The notes under the pieces are model-generated. The model was given only the letters and a program-made list of their open reading frames with translations, was not told the DNA's origin and did no database searches. From Blastococcus litoris (GTDB taxonomy: Bacteria; Actinomycetota; Actinomycetes; Mycobacteriales; Geodermatophilaceae): 64,000 bases of DNA. Every line of letters begins with the position of its first letter. Position 1 is the first letter of the stretch. The position numbers and the translations under genes are program-made. Shown here in pieces: positions 48,630 through 58,048 of this stretch. Where the stretch lies: contig NZ_QCZF01000001.1 of assembly GCF_003075095.1 (NCBI RefSeq), positions 1 through 64,000 on the forward strand. The letters run 5' to 3'.

Positions 48630-49838
48630 TCAGGCGGTGAGGACGACGGGCAGCTCGGCCAGCCCGCGGATGACGAACTCGGGACGCCGCCGCGCGGGCC
48701 GGCCGAGCTCCAGCCGCGAGGTCCGAGCGAGCAGCGCTCCGAAGGAGGCCTGCAGCTCGACGCGGGCCAGCGGGGCACCGATGCAGAAGTGGATGCCCGC
48801 GCCGAAGGAGATGTGCGGGTTGTCGGTGCGGCCGACGTCGAGGGTCTCCGGCGCCTCGAAGACGGCCGGGTCGTGGTTCGCCGCTCCGAGCAGCGCCGCG
48901 ATCTTCTGCCCCGCCTCGACGGTGGTCCCGCCGATCTCGACGTCCTCGGTCGCGGTCCGCTCGAACAGCTGCAGGGGGCTGTCGAACCGCATCAGCTCCT
49001 CGATCGCGGTCGGCAGGAGGGCCGGGTCGTCGCGCAGCCGCTGGAGCTGGTCGGGGTGCTCGAGCAGCGCCAGCAGGCCGTTGCCGCTCACGTTCACCGT
49101 CGCCTCGTGGCCGGCGTTGAGCAGCAGGATGCAGGTGGTCACCAGCTCGTCCTCGGTGAGCCGGTCGCCGTCGGAGTCGCGGACGCCGACGAGGTGGGAG
49201 AGCAGGTCCTCGCCCGGCTTGCTCCGGCGGTCGGCCGCCAGCCCCCGCAGGTAGGCGACGAACTCGGCTGCCGCGCGCTCGGCGTCGTCCTCGATCTCCG
49301 ACGTCCGCCCGTACTCGTACATCTTCACGATCGCGTTGGACCACGGGCGCAGGAGCGGGCGGTCGGCGTCGGGCACGCCCAGCAGCTCGGCGATGACCGC
49401 GACGGGCAGCTCCTCGGCCATGCCCGACAGGACGTCGACGGGCTCCGAGCCGGCCGAGCGCTCCACGAGCCGGTCCACGAGCGTGCCGGCCAGCTCCTCG
49501 ACCCAGGGGCGCAACCGCTCGACGTGCCCGCGGGCGAACGCGGTGCTGATCAGCCGGCGCAGCCGCGTGTGGTCGGGCGGCTCCATCTCGAGGATCGCGT
49601 TGCGGTGGATGAGGTTGAAGCTGCCGAACCGCTCGGCCGGCTCCTTGTCCCGCCAGATCCGCCCCAGCCGGCGGTCGCGCAGGACGGCGTTCGACTCCGC
49701 GTGGGTGAACGCCAGCCAGAGGCCCAGGCCCTCGTGCCACTGCACCGGCGCGACGGCCCGCGCCGTCGCGAAGGCCGGGTACGGATCGGCGACGACGGCG
49801 GGGTCGGTGAGGTCGAGCGGAGTGGCGGACGCTGTCAC
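48630..49838 (-). CDS. Cytochrome P450
   Basis: Monooxygenase of 402 residues. The haem-binding loop is FGAGIHFCIGAPLAR with Cys352; the I-helix motif is LNAGHEAT and the E-x-x-R pair is in IEELMRF. Soluble, bacterial type, requiring external ferredoxin and reductase, none of which lie nearby. The substrate is unknown. GTG at 49838 is the start, divergent from the SEC-C gene. Confidence 0.93.
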   Translation of the reverse strand: MTASATPLDLTDPAVVADPYPAFATARAVAPVQWHEGLGLWLAFTHAESNAVLRDRRLGRIWRDKEPAERFGSFNLIHRNAILEMEPPDHTRLRRLISTAFARGHVERLRPWVEELAGTLVDRLVERSAGSEPVDVLSGMAEELPVAVIAELLGVPDADRPLLRPWSNAIVKMYEYGRTSEIEDDAERAAAEFVAYLRGLAADRRSKPGEDLLSHLVGVRDSDGDRLTEDELVTTCILLLNAGHEATVNVSGNGLLALLEHPDQLQRLRDDPALLPTAIEELMRFDSPLQLFERTATEDVEIGGTTVEAGQKIAALLGAANHDPAVFEAPETLDVGRTDNPHISFGAGIHFCIGAPLARVELQASFGALLARTSRLELGRPARRRPEFVIRGLAELPVVLTA

Positions 49839-49938
49839 TCCGCGAGCCTATGAGCGGAGCGACGGCCTGCGCCCAGAGGCTCACGCCGAGCCTGCGAGGC
49901 GGGAGGGGGGCGGAGGTCCTTTCACTACGCTGCACCGC

Positions 49939-50871
49939 ATGGCTTCCCGCAAGCGCTCCTCCGCCCCGGCCGCTCCCGCGCCGGAGGGCATCAACCCGAA
50001 GGCTCCTTGCTTCTGCGGCTCCGGCCGCCGCTACAAGCACTGCCACGGCTCCGGCTACGCGCCGCCGGTGACGCGGCCCTTCGAGGGCCTGCCCGGGGAG
50101 ACCGACTGGGTCGCCCTGCGGGAGCTGGTGCCGGCCGCCACGGCCACGCTGCGGACGACGGACGGCCGTGACGTCACGCTCGCCAGCGTCCTGCCCGGGG
50201 GCACCCCGGCCCTGGTGCGCGCCAACGGGGAGATCGTGCTCGGGGTCCAGATGCAGACCTCCTCCGACGACGTCAGCCGCGACATCGGGACCGCGCTGGC
50301 CGCCGCGCTCGAGGCGCCCGCCGGCGCCCCGGTCGACCCGGGTCCGATCGGCGCCGCCGGCTCGGCCGGGCCGCGCCTGCAGGAGCTGCTCGACCTGACG
50401 GCGCCGTTCGAGGTGACCGTGCACGACGACTTCGGCTTCTGGCTCGAGGGCACCGACCCGTCGGCGGCTGCCCTCGCGGGGCTCGAGCACGCCAACGAGG
50501 CGATCCTGCCGACGGTCCGGCTCGAGGGGCTCGACGCCGCCTACTGGGTGCGCCCCGGTGACGAGCGCGCGCACCTGCGCTGGGTCCGGCCCGAGCCGGA
50601 GGAGCGGCTGCTCGACGCGCTGGCCCGGCTCTCGGCGTCCGGGCAGATCCTGCTCGGCGAGGGGACGCGCTACGCCGGCGCCTTCCGCGCCCTCGGCCTC
50701 GTCGTCCCGGTGTGGGACCTGCCGGCCGACGCGACCGCGGAGAGCTGGGTCGGCCCGGCGACGGAGTTCCAGACCCGCCTCGAGGCGGCACTGCAGGTCA
50801 CCGAGCCGCTCACGTCGGACGAGCGCCGCGCCCGCGCCGGCCTGATCTCGCGGCAGATCACGCTGCGCTGA
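49939..50871 (+). CDS. DUF5926 protein with SEC-C zinc motif
   Basis: Protein of 310 residues. A SEC-C-type zinc motif lies at residues 24-38 (CFCGSGRRYKHCHG), followed by a long conserved region of DUF5926, an actinobacterial family of unknown function. The repeat-like segments FEVTVHDDFGFWLEG and FRALGLVVPVWDLP are part of it. A dual operator begins 12 bases after its stop. ATG at 49939 gives the correct distance to the motif. Confidence 0.85.
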   Translation: MASRKRSSAPAAPAPEGINPKAPCFCGSGRRYKHCHGSGYAPPVTRPFEGLPGETDWVALRELVPAATATLRTTDGRDVTLASVLPGGTPALVRANGEIVLGVQMQTSSDDVSRDIGTALAAALEAPAGAPVDPGPIGAAGSAGPRLQELLDLTAPFEVTVHDDFGFWLEGTDPSAAALAGLEHANEAILPTVRLEGLDAAYWVRPGDERAHLRWVRPEPEERLLDALARLSASGQILLGEGTRYAGAFRALGLVVPVWDLPADATAESWVGPATEFQTRLEAALQVTEPLTSDERRARAGLISRQITLR

Positions 50872-50882
50872 CCCGACCTGCG

Positions 50883-50896
50883 TGTTTGCGCTCACA
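50883..50896. promoter_or_regulatory. LacI-family operator O1 (auxiliary)
   Basis: TGTTTGCGCTCACA, one base different from the 14-mers at 51048-51061 and 56383-56396. It is centred 165 bp before the main operator, immediately after the DUF5926 stop codon, which would permit a looped repression complex. Confidence 0.65.
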
Positions 50897-51033
50897 CGGT
50901 CGGCGCGGAGGAAGCGGCGGGCCGAGCGCGTGGCCGGTGCGCCCCGTGACGCCTCGCTGACCGGCGGAAATCGTTATCCCGAGCGGATGACGGCAGCGTT
51001 ACGCGACCGTGACAACGAATGGGCGATCTGGGG

Positions 51034-51063
51034 TTGACGGCGCTGGTTGTTAGCGCTCACATT
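51034..51063 (+). promoter_or_regulatory. Promoter and LacI-family operator O2 before the sugar importer
   Basis: A -35-like TTGACG (51034-51039) is followed, about 17-18 bases on, by a weak -10 (around 51057-51063). The 14-mer operator TGTTAGCGCTCACA occupies 51048-51061, covering the spacer and -10. A repressor bound here would block RNA polymerase. Confidence 0.7.
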
Positions 51064-51134
51064 GGCTTCGCTCGCGTCGCGCGGGCCTGCGCCGGGTCGA
51101 GTGGCGGCAGATGTCTCGAAGAGGAGATCAACAC

Positions 51135-52274
51135 GTGAGCAGGAAGCTCGGCTTGACCGCCGCGAGCGCCGTCCTGGCGCTCACGCTGGCGGCTTGTGGT
51201 GGCGAGGGTGCGGGAAGCAACTCGGACACCAGCAACGCGGACCCGGAGGACCTGTCGATCGGCGTCTCGATGCCGACCCAGACCTCCGAGCGCTGGATCG
51301 CCGACGGCAACTCGGTGAAGGAGCAGCTCGAGGACGAGGGCTACGAGGTCGAGCTGCAGTACGCCAACGACGACATCCCCACGCAGTCGCAGCAGGTGGA
51401 CCAGATGATCACCCAGGGCGTCGACGCCCTGATCATCGCCGCGATCGACGGCACCGCCCTGAGCAGCCAGCTGCAGGCCGCCGCTGACGCGAACATCCCG
51501 GTCATCTCCTACGACCGGCTGATCCGCGACAGCGAGAACGTCGACTTCTACGTCAGCTTCGACAACTTCAAGGTCGGCGTGGCGCAGGCCAACGCGCTGC
51601 TGACCGGGCTCGGCATCGCCAACGAGGAGAACCCCGGCGGCACCGCCACCGGCCCGTTCAACATCGAGCTGTTCGCCGGCTCGCTGGACGATAACAACGC
51701 CTTCTTCTTCTTCGACGGCGCCATGTCGGTCCTGCAGCCCCTGATCGACGACGGCACGCTGGTCGTCAAGTCCGGCCAGACCACGATCGAGCAGGCCGCC
51801 ACGCTGCGCTGGCAGCAGGAGACGGCGCAGAAGCGCATGGAGGACCTGCTGACCTCCAGCTACAACGACGGCTCGATCGTCAACGGCGTCCTCTCGCCCT
51901 ACGACGGTCTGTCCCGCGGCATCATCACCGCGCTGCAGAACGCCGGCTACGGGTCGGCGGAGAAGCCGATGCCCGTCGTCACCGGCCAGGACGCCGAGAT
52001 CGCCTCGGTCAAGCTGATCGCCGACGGTGTCCAGAGCTCCACGATCTTCAAGGACACCCGTCTGCTGGCCGAGCAGGCCGTCATCGCGGCGAAGGCGTTC
52101 CTCGAGGGCGACGAGCCGGAGGCCAACGACACCGAGACGTACGACAACGGCGTCAAGGTCGTCCCGTCCTACCTGCTGCCGGTCGTCACCGTGTTCGCCG
52201 ACGACATCCAGAAGGAACTGGTCGACACGGGCTACTGGACGGCCGAAGAGGTCGAGGCCGGCCAGGCCGACTGA
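51135..52274 (+). CDS. Monosaccharide ABC transporter substrate-binding lipoprotein (ChvE-like)
   Basis: Lipoprotein of 379 residues with lipobox LAAC (Cys21) and a type I periplasmic-binding fold: SIGVSMPTQTSERWIADGN, QQVDQMITQGVDALIIAAID and PVVTGQDAEIASVKLIADG. It resembles the multiple-monosaccharide binder ChvE and would deliver L-arabinose, judging from its neighbours. GTG at 51135 has a GAGGAG site. A strong hairpin follows the stop, before the ATPase gene. Confidence 0.9.
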   Translation: MSRKLGLTAASAVLALTLAACGGEGAGSNSDTSNADPEDLSIGVSMPTQTSERWIADGNSVKEQLEDEGYEVELQYANDDIPTQSQQVDQMITQGVDALIIAAIDGTALSSQLQAAADANIPVISYDRLIRDSENVDFYVSFDNFKVGVAQANALLTGLGIANEENPGGTATGPFNIELFAGSLDDNNAFFFFDGAMSVLQPLIDDGTLVVKSGQTTIEQAATLRWQQETAQKRMEDLLTSSYNDGSIVNGVLSPYDGLSRGIITALQNAGYGSAEKPMPVVTGQDAEIASVKLIADGVQSSTIFKDTRLLAEQAVIAAKAFLEGDEPEANDTETYDNGVKVVPSYLLPVVTVFADDIQKELVDTGYWTAEEVEAGQAD

Positions 52275-52288
52275 CCTCGCACCAGACC

Positions 52289-52326
52289 GGCCGGGCCCGG
52301 TGGCGTCATCGCTGCCGGGCCCGGCC
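52289..52326 (+). terminator. Intercistronic hairpin after the binding-protein gene
   Basis: A 12-bp perfect stem (GGCCGGGCCCGG at 52289-52300 with CCGGGCCCGGCC at 52315-52326) lies 15 bases after the stop codon, inside the transporter operon. It probably ends part of the transcripts or protects the upstream message, raising the ratio of binding protein to ATPase and permease. Confidence 0.65.
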
Positions 52327-52445
52327 GCACCACCCCGTGCACAACCCCAGCGCGATCCGGGCCGACCTCGTTCTGCCCGGGGGCCGCGCACCCCCCACAC
52401 TCTGCACATCGCACGCCGCGCGCACCCGCCCCGTCCCGTACGCGC

Positions 52446-54008
52446 ATGACGAGCCTGAGGACGACGGAGTCCATGGACGACAACATCCTGGAGATGCGCT
52501 CGATCACCAAGACCTTCCCGGGCGTCAAGGCGCTCGAGAACGTCAACCTGGCCGTGCGCCGGGGCGAGATCCACGCGATCTGCGGTGAGAACGGCGCCGG
52601 CAAGTCCACCCTGATGAAGGTGCTGTCGGGGGTCTACCCGGCCGGCACCTACGACGGCGAGATCGTCTTCGACGGGAAGTCCGCCTCGTTCGGCGGCATC
52701 CGCGACAGCGAGCACGTCGGGATCGTGATCATCCACCAGGAGCTGGCCCTGGTGCCCTACCTGTCGATCGCGGAGAACATCTTCCTCGGCAACGAGCGGC
52801 GTGGCCGCGGTGGCCTCATCGACTGGAACAAGGCCAACGCCGAGGCCACCGAGCTGCTGCAGTCCGTCGGTCTGGACGAGAGCGCTGTCACCCCGGTCGG
52901 CCAGCTCGGCGTCGGCAAGCAGCAGCTGGTCGAGATCGCCAAGGCGCTGTCCAAGGACGTGCGGCTGCTGATCCTCGACGAGCCCACCGCCGCGCTCAAC
53001 GACACCGACTCCGAGCACCTGCTCGGGCTGCTGCGCCGGCTGAGGGATCGCGGCATCACCTCGATCATGATCTCGCACAAGCTCAACGAGATCACCGCGA
53101 TCGCCGACCGCGTGACCGTCATCCGCGACGGGAAGACCGTCGAGACGCTCGACCTGGAGAAGGGCGAGGTCACCCAAGAGCGGATCATCCGCGGGATGGT
53201 CGGCCGCGACCTGGAGAGCTACTACCCCGACCGGGAGTCGCACCCGGGCGAGGAGGTCCTCCGCGTCGAGGACTGGACCGTCTGGCATCCCACCCAGGAC
53301 CGCAAGGTCGTGGACGGCGCGAGCTTCGACGTCCGCGCGGGCGAGGTCGTCGGCATCGCCGGCCTCATGGGCGCCGGCCGCACCGAGCTGGCCATGAGCA
53401 TCTTCGGGCGCTCCTACGGCCGGAACATCTCCGGCCGGATCTTCATGCACGGCAACGAGGTGAAGGCGCGATCGGTGGCCGAGGCCATCGACAAGGGCAT
53501 CGCCTACGCGACCGAGGACCGCAAGCGCTACGGGCTCAACCTCATCGAGGACATCCGCCGCAACGTCTCGGCTGCTGCCCTGGGCAAGCTCTCGCGCCGC
53601 GGCTGGGTCAACGGCAACGAGGAGACCAAGGTCGCCGAGGAGAGCCGGCGCAGCATGAACATCAAGGCGCCCAGCGTGATGTCGGTCGTCGGCAAGCTCT
53701 CGGGCGGCAACCAGCAGAAGGTCGTGCTGTCCAAGTGGCTGTTCACCGACCCCGACGTGCTGATCCTCGACGAACCCACCCGCGGCATCGACGTCGGCGC
53801 GAAGTACGAGATCTACACGATCATCAACCGCCTGGTGGCGGCCGGTAAGGCCGTCGTCGTCATCTCGTCCGAGCTGCCCGAGCTGCTCGGCATCTGCGAC
53901 CGCATCTACACGCTGTCGGCCGGGCGGATCACCGGCGAGCTGCCGGTCCGTGACGCGACCCAGGAGAGCCTGATGGAACTCATGACCAAGGAGAAGGAGA
54001 CCGTCTGA
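52446..54008 (+). CDS. Sugar ABC transporter ATP-binding protein (GguA/MglA-like)
   Basis: ATPase of about 520 residues with two nucleotide-binding domains fused head to tail. The first has GENGAGKST, a signature variant QLGVGKQQL, Walker [12 protein letters not shown] and switch MISHK. The second has a degenerate Walker A (GLMGAGRTE) with LSGGNQQK and [11 protein letters not shown]. This is the monosaccharide importer type. A second ATG at 52473 is a possible start. The stop overlaps the permease ATG. Confidence 0.92.
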   Translation: MTSLRTTESMDDNILEMRSITKTFPGVKALENVNLAVRRGEIHAICGENGAGKSTLMKVLSGVYPAGTYDGEIVFDGKSASFGGIRDSEHVGIVIIHQELALVPYLSIAENIFLGNERRGRGGLIDWNKANAEATELLQSVGLDESAVTPVGQLGVGKQQLVEIAKALSKDVRLLILDEPTAALNDTDSEHLLGLLRRLRDRGITSIMISHKLNEITAIADRVTVIRDGKTVETLDLEKGEVTQERIIRGMVGRDLESYYPDRESHPGEEVLRVEDWTVWHPTQDRKVVDGASFDVRAGEVVGIAGLMGAGRTELAMSIFGRSYGRNISGRIFMHGNEVKARSVAEAIDKGIAYATEDRKRYGLNLIEDIRRNVSAAALGKLSRRGWVNGNEETKVAEESRRSMNIKAPSVMSVVGKLSGGNQQKVVLSKWLFTDPDVLILDEPTRGIDVGAKYEIYTIINRLVAAGKAVVVISSELPELLGICDRIYTLSAGRITGELPVRDATQESLMELMTKEKETV

Positions 54009-55255
54009 TGGCCACCACCACGACCCCCCAGGCGGATCCCACTCCCAAGGAGCCGGAGGCCTCGGAGGCCCTGCACACCGGCACCAGCAACGTCCGGGCG
54101 CTGGTCCTGCGGAACCTGCGGACGAGCGGCATCTACGTCGCGTTCGTCGCGATCGTCGCGCTGTTCGCGATCCTCACCGACGGCGTCTCGCTCAGCCCCG
54201 GCAACATCACGAACATCGTCCTCCAGTACTCCTACATCCTGGTGCTGGCGATCGGCATGGTCCTGGTGATCATCGCCGGCCACATCGACCTCTCCGTCGG
54301 CTCCGTGGTCGCCCTCTGCGGCGCCGTCTCCGCCGTCCTGGTCATCCAGCGCGACAACCCGTGGTGGGTGGGCGTCCTGGCCGCCATCGCGGTCGGCCTC
54401 GCCGTCGGCGCATGGCACGGCTTCTGGGTCGCCTACGTCGGCATCCCGGCCTTCATCGTCACCCTCGCCGGCATGCTGCTCTTCCGCGGCATGACGCTGC
54501 AGGTGCTGGACAACATCTCCCTGTCGCCGTTCGGCCAGCCCTACACGAACGTCGCCAGCGGCTTCCTCAACGGGCTCCTCGGCGGCAACGGCTACGACGC
54601 CTTCACCCTGCTCATCGGCGCCGTCGCCGTCGCCGGCTACGCGGTGAGCGGGTTCCGCACCCGCGTGGCCCGCATCAAGTACTCGCAGCCGGTGGAGTCC
54701 TTCCCGTTCTTCGTCGGCCGGGTCGTCCTCGTCGGCGCGGTGGTCATGTACTTCGCCTGGCAGCTGGCGCACGCCCGCGGCCTGCCGATCGTGCTGATCA
54801 TCCTCGCGGTGCTGGTCATCACCTACGGCGTCATCTCGAAGCGGACCGTCTTCGGCCGCCAGATCTACGCGATCGGCGGCAACCTCGCGGCGGCCCAGCT
54901 GTCCGGCGTCAAGGTGAAGGTCGTCAACTTCTGGATCTTCGTGAACATGGGCTTCCTGTCCGCGATCGCCGGGATCATCTACTCCTCGCGCTCCAACGGT
55001 GCCCAGCCGGCGGCCGGCAACATGTTCGAGCTCGACGCCATCGCCGCCGCGTTCATCGGTGGCGCCGCCGTCACCGGTGGCGTGGGCACGGTCGTCGGCG
55101 CCATGGTCGGTGGTCTGATCATGGCCGTCATGAGCAACGGCATGCAGCTCATGGGCGTGGAGCAGCAGATCCAGTCGATCGTGAAGGGCCTGGTGCTGCT
55201 GCTCGCCGTCGCGTTTGACGTCTACAACAAGCGTCGTGCCGGGGCGTCCCGCTGA
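54008..55255 (+). CDS. Sugar ABC transporter permease (GguB-like)
   Basis: Permease of 415 residues with about ten helices. Family features include the central GHIDLSVGSVVALCGAVSA, IPAFIVTLAGMLLFRGMTL, and AIGGNLAAAQLSGVKVK. It forms the membrane channel with the ATPase encoded immediately upstream (one-base overlap). An unusually long mid-loop around residues 210-240 is typical of GguB/XylH. Confidence 0.92.
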   Translation: MATTTTPQADPTPKEPEASEALHTGTSNVRALVLRNLRTSGIYVAFVAIVALFAILTDGVSLSPGNITNIVLQYSYILVLAIGMVLVIIAGHIDLSVGSVVALCGAVSAVLVIQRDNPWWVGVLAAIAVGLAVGAWHGFWVAYVGIPAFIVTLAGMLLFRGMTLQVLDNISLSPFGQPYTNVASGFLNGLLGGNGYDAFTLLIGAVAVAGYAVSGFRTRVARIKYSQPVESFPFFVGRVVLVGAVVMYFAWQLAHARGLPIVLIILAVLVITYGVISKRTVFGRQIYAIGGNLAAAQLSGVKVKVVNFWIFVNMGFLSAIAGIIYSSRSNGAQPAAGNMFELDAIAAAFIGGAAVTGGVGTVVGAMVGGLIMAVMSNGMQLMGVEQQIQSIVKGLVLLLAVAFDVYNKRRAGASR

Positions 55256-55335
55256 GCGCTGAGGCGCTGACCTCCGGGCCGGTCGCCGCGGTCGCAGGTC
55301 GCGGCGCCCGGGCCGGGCGACGAGGAGGGGGAACG

Positions 55336-56370
55336 GTGGAGCCCGACGGGGCGACCCGTGCCCTGGTGATGAGCGACGTGGCGGCGCTCGCGGGCGTCTC
55401 GCACCAGACGGTGTCGCGGGTGGTCAACGGCCACCCCAACGTCGCGCCGCACACCCGCGAGCGGGTCGAGCGGGCCATCGCGGAGCTCGGCTACCGGCCC
55501 AACATCGCCGCCCGCGCCCTCGTCACCGGGTCGACCCGCACCATCGGTCTGGTCACCGTGAAGATCAACCAGTACGGGCCGGCGCAGACCATGCTCGGCC
55601 TCGAGAACGCCGCCCGGGCGGCGGGCTACTCGCTGAGCGTCTCGATCCTGGACGACGCGACGGCGGCCCACATGCGCGAGGCCGTGGACACGTTCGTGGC
55701 CCAGCGGGTCGACGGCATCGTGGCGCTGTCCACCTACGACGACGCCGCGGCGGCCCTGGCCACCCTCGACCCGCCCGTGCCGCTCGTCGCGGTCCAGGTC
55801 GGCGGGGTCGAGGACCGGCCCGCCGTCGGCGTGGACCAGGAGACCGGCGCGCGCCTGGCCATCCGGCACCTGCTGGGGCTCGGCCACCGGACGGTGCACC
55901 ACGTGGCCGGGCCGGCCGACTCGCAGGAGGCGCGGGGGCGCATCGCCGGCTGGCGTGCCGAGCTGGCGGCCGCCGGGGCGCCGGTGCCCGAGGAGATGCT
56001 CCGGGGGGACTGGACGCCGTCGTCGGGCTACCTGGCCGGCAAGGCGCTGGCGGCCCGCATCCGCGGCGGCGAGGACATCACCGCGGTCTTCACCGCCAAC
56101 GACCAGATGGCCCTCGGCCTGCTCGCCGCCCTGCACGAGGGCGGGCTGCGCATCCCCGAGGACGTCAGCGTCGTCGGCTTCGACGACCTGCCCGAGGCGC
56201 CGTACTTCACCCCGCCGCTCACCACCGTGCGCCAGGACTTCGCCGAGCTGGGGCGCCGGGGCGTCCAGCTCGTCCTCGGCCGCATGAGGGGCGAGGACCT
56301 GCACCCGGACCCCGTCCCGCCCGCGCTGCTGGTGCGGTCGAGCACCGGTCGGGCGCCCTCGCCGGCATGA
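55336..56370 (+). CDS. LacI-family regulator of the arabinose genes
   Basis: Regulator of 344 residues with helix-turn-helix VMSDVAALAGVSHQTVSRVV, hinge PNIAARALVTG, and a sugar-binding effector domain (IPEDVSVVGFDDLPEAPYFTPPLTTV). GTG at 55336 has a GAGGAGGGGA site. It lies between the importer and araBDA. Three near-identical operators (O1-O3) are found at both ends of its locus and are its probable targets; L-arabinose or a derivative is the likely inducer. Confidence 0.88.
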   Translation: MEPDGATRALVMSDVAALAGVSHQTVSRVVNGHPNVAPHTRERVERAIAELGYRPNIAARALVTGSTRTIGLVTVKINQYGPAQTMLGLENAARAAGYSLSVSILDDATAAHMREAVDTFVAQRVDGIVALSTYDDAAAALATLDPPVPLVAVQVGGVEDRPAVGVDQETGARLAIRHLLGLGHRTVHHVAGPADSQEARGRIAGWRAELAAAGAPVPEEMLRGDWTPSSGYLAGKALAARIRGGEDITAVFTANDQMALGLLAALHEGGLRIPEDVSVVGFDDLPEAPYFTPPLTTVRQDFAELGRRGVQLVLGRMRGEDLHPDPVPPALLVRSSTGRAPSPA

Positions 56371-56382
56371 GGCATGCTCCGT

Positions 56383-56396
56383 TGTTAGCGCTCACA
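56383..56396. promoter_or_regulatory. LacI-family operator O3 before araB
   Basis: TGTTAGCGCTCACA, identical to O2; the match extends to 16 bases (GTTGTTAGCGCTCACA). It lies 13 bases after the regulator stop and 30 bases before the araB ATG, so it should control the catabolic genes. Confidence 0.75.
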
Positions 56397-56425
56397 CGTC
56401 CGGCTCCGCGAAAGGGTTCCCTGCG

Positions 56426-58048
56426 ATGACGACCGATGCCGTCGCTGCGATCACCGGCGGCCGCACTGCCCTGGGCATCGAGCTGGGGTCCACCCGCATC
56501 AAGGCCGTCCTGGTCGGCCCGGACCACGCGCCGCTCGCCGTCGGCAGCTCCGACTGGGAGAACCAGCTCGTCGACCGGGTGTGGACCTACTCGCTGGACG
56601 CCGTCTGGGCCGGGCTGCAGGAGAGCGTCGCGGCGCTGGCCGACGACGTGCGCCGCCGCCACGGTGTCGAGCTCGCGGGCGTCGGTGCGCTCGGCGTCTC
56701 GGCGATGATGCACGGCTACCTGGCCTTCGACGCCGACGGCGAGCTGCTCACGCCGTTCCGCACCTGGCGGAACACGAACACCGGGCGGGCCACCGAGCGG
56801 CTCAGCGCGGAGTTCGGCGTCAACATCCCGCACCGGTGGAGCGTCGCGCACCTGTACCAGGCGATCCTGGACGGCGAGGAGCACCTCGGCCGGATCGACC
56901 ACCTGACGACCCTGGCCGGCTACGTGCACTGGCAGCTGACCGGGCAGCAGGTGCTCGGCATCGGTGACGCCAGCGGCATGTTCCCGATCGACGACTCCAC
57001 CCGCCGCTACGACACCGCGATGCTCGCCCGCTTCGACGAGCTGGCGGCCGAGGCGGGAGCGGAGCTGACCCTCGGCGAGCTGCTGCCCGCCATCGCGTCC
57101 GCCGGCGAGCCGGCCGGCACGCTGACCGAGGCCGGCGCGGCCCGCCTGGACCCTGCCGGTCGGCTGCACCCTGGTACCCCGCTCTGCCCTCCGGAGGGCG
57201 ACGCGGGCACCGGGATGGTGGCCACCAACTCGGTCGCCCCGCGCACCGGCAACGTCTCCGCGGGCACCAGCATCTTCGCGATGGTCGTGCTCGAGAAGGA
57301 GCTCGCCCAGGTGCACCGCGAGCTGGACCTGGTGACGACACCCGCCGGTGACCCGGTGGCGATGGTGCACTGCAACAACGGCGCCAGCGAGCTGGAGGCG
57401 TGGGCCGGGCTGTTCGCCGAGTTCGCCCGGGCGCTCGGCTCCGAGGTGGGCGCCTCGGAGGTCTTCGAGACGTTGTTCGCCGCCGCGGTGCGCGGCCCCG
57501 CCGACGGCGGCGGGCTGCTCGCCTACAACTACCTCTCCGGGGAGCCGATCACCGGCCTGGAGGAGGGCAGGCCGCTCTTCCTGCGGGCGCCCGACAGCCG
57601 GCTGGACCTCGGCTCCTTCATGCGGACGCACCTGTACGCGTCGCTGGCCACGCTCCGGATCGGGATGGACGTCCTGCAGAAGGCCGAGGGCGTGCGGCTG
57701 GACCGGATGTTCGCCCACGGCGGCCTGTTCAAGACCGAGGGCGTCGCCCAGCGGTTCCTGGCCGCGGCGATCGACACCCCGGTCTCCGTCGGCGACGTCG
57801 CCGGTGAGGGCGGCGCCTGGGGCATCGCCGTCCTGGCCGCCTTCTCCACCCGGCGCTCGCCCGGGCAGACCCTGGCCGACTACCTCGACACCGAGGTGTT
57901 CACGGCCACGAGCCTGCAGACCGCCGATCCCGACCCGGACGACGTCGCGGGCTTCGACGCGTTCATGCGGCGCTACGTCGCGGCGCTCCCGGTCGAGCGG
58001 GCCGCCGTCGAGCACGTGAGCCCCGCCCAGCGAGGAGGAGACGCATGA
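56426..58048 (+). CDS. araB: L-ribulokinase (FGGY family)
   Basis: Carbohydrate kinase of 540 residues. ALGIELGSTRIKAVLVG is the first phosphate-binding motif, and GNVSAGTSIFAMVV and MFAHGGLFKTEGVAQRFLAA come later. The gene lies before araD and araA, so the substrate should be L-ribulose, although xylulokinase-type activity cannot be excluded from sequence alone. The stop overlaps the araD ATG. Confidence 0.85.
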   Translation: MTTDAVAAITGGRTALGIELGSTRIKAVLVGPDHAPLAVGSSDWENQLVDRVWTYSLDAVWAGLQESVAALADDVRRRHGVELAGVGALGVSAMMHGYLAFDADGELLTPFRTWRNTNTGRATERLSAEFGVNIPHRWSVAHLYQAILDGEEHLGRIDHLTTLAGYVHWQLTGQQVLGIGDASGMFPIDDSTRRYDTAMLARFDELAAEAGAELTLGELLPAIASAGEPAGTLTEAGAARLDPAGRLHPGTPLCPPEGDAGTGMVATNSVAPRTGNVSAGTSIFAMVVLEKELAQVHRELDLVTTPAGDPVAMVHCNNGASELEAWAGLFAEFARALGSEVGASEVFETLFAAAVRGPADGGGLLAYNYLSGEPITGLEEGRPLFLRAPDSRLDLGSFMRTHLYASLATLRIGMDVLQKAEGVRLDRMFAHGGLFKTEGVAQRFLAAAIDTPVSVGDVAGEGGAWGIAVLAAFSTRRSPGQTLADYLDTEVFTATSLQTADPDPDDVAGFDAFMRRYVAALPVERAAVEHVSPAQRGGDA

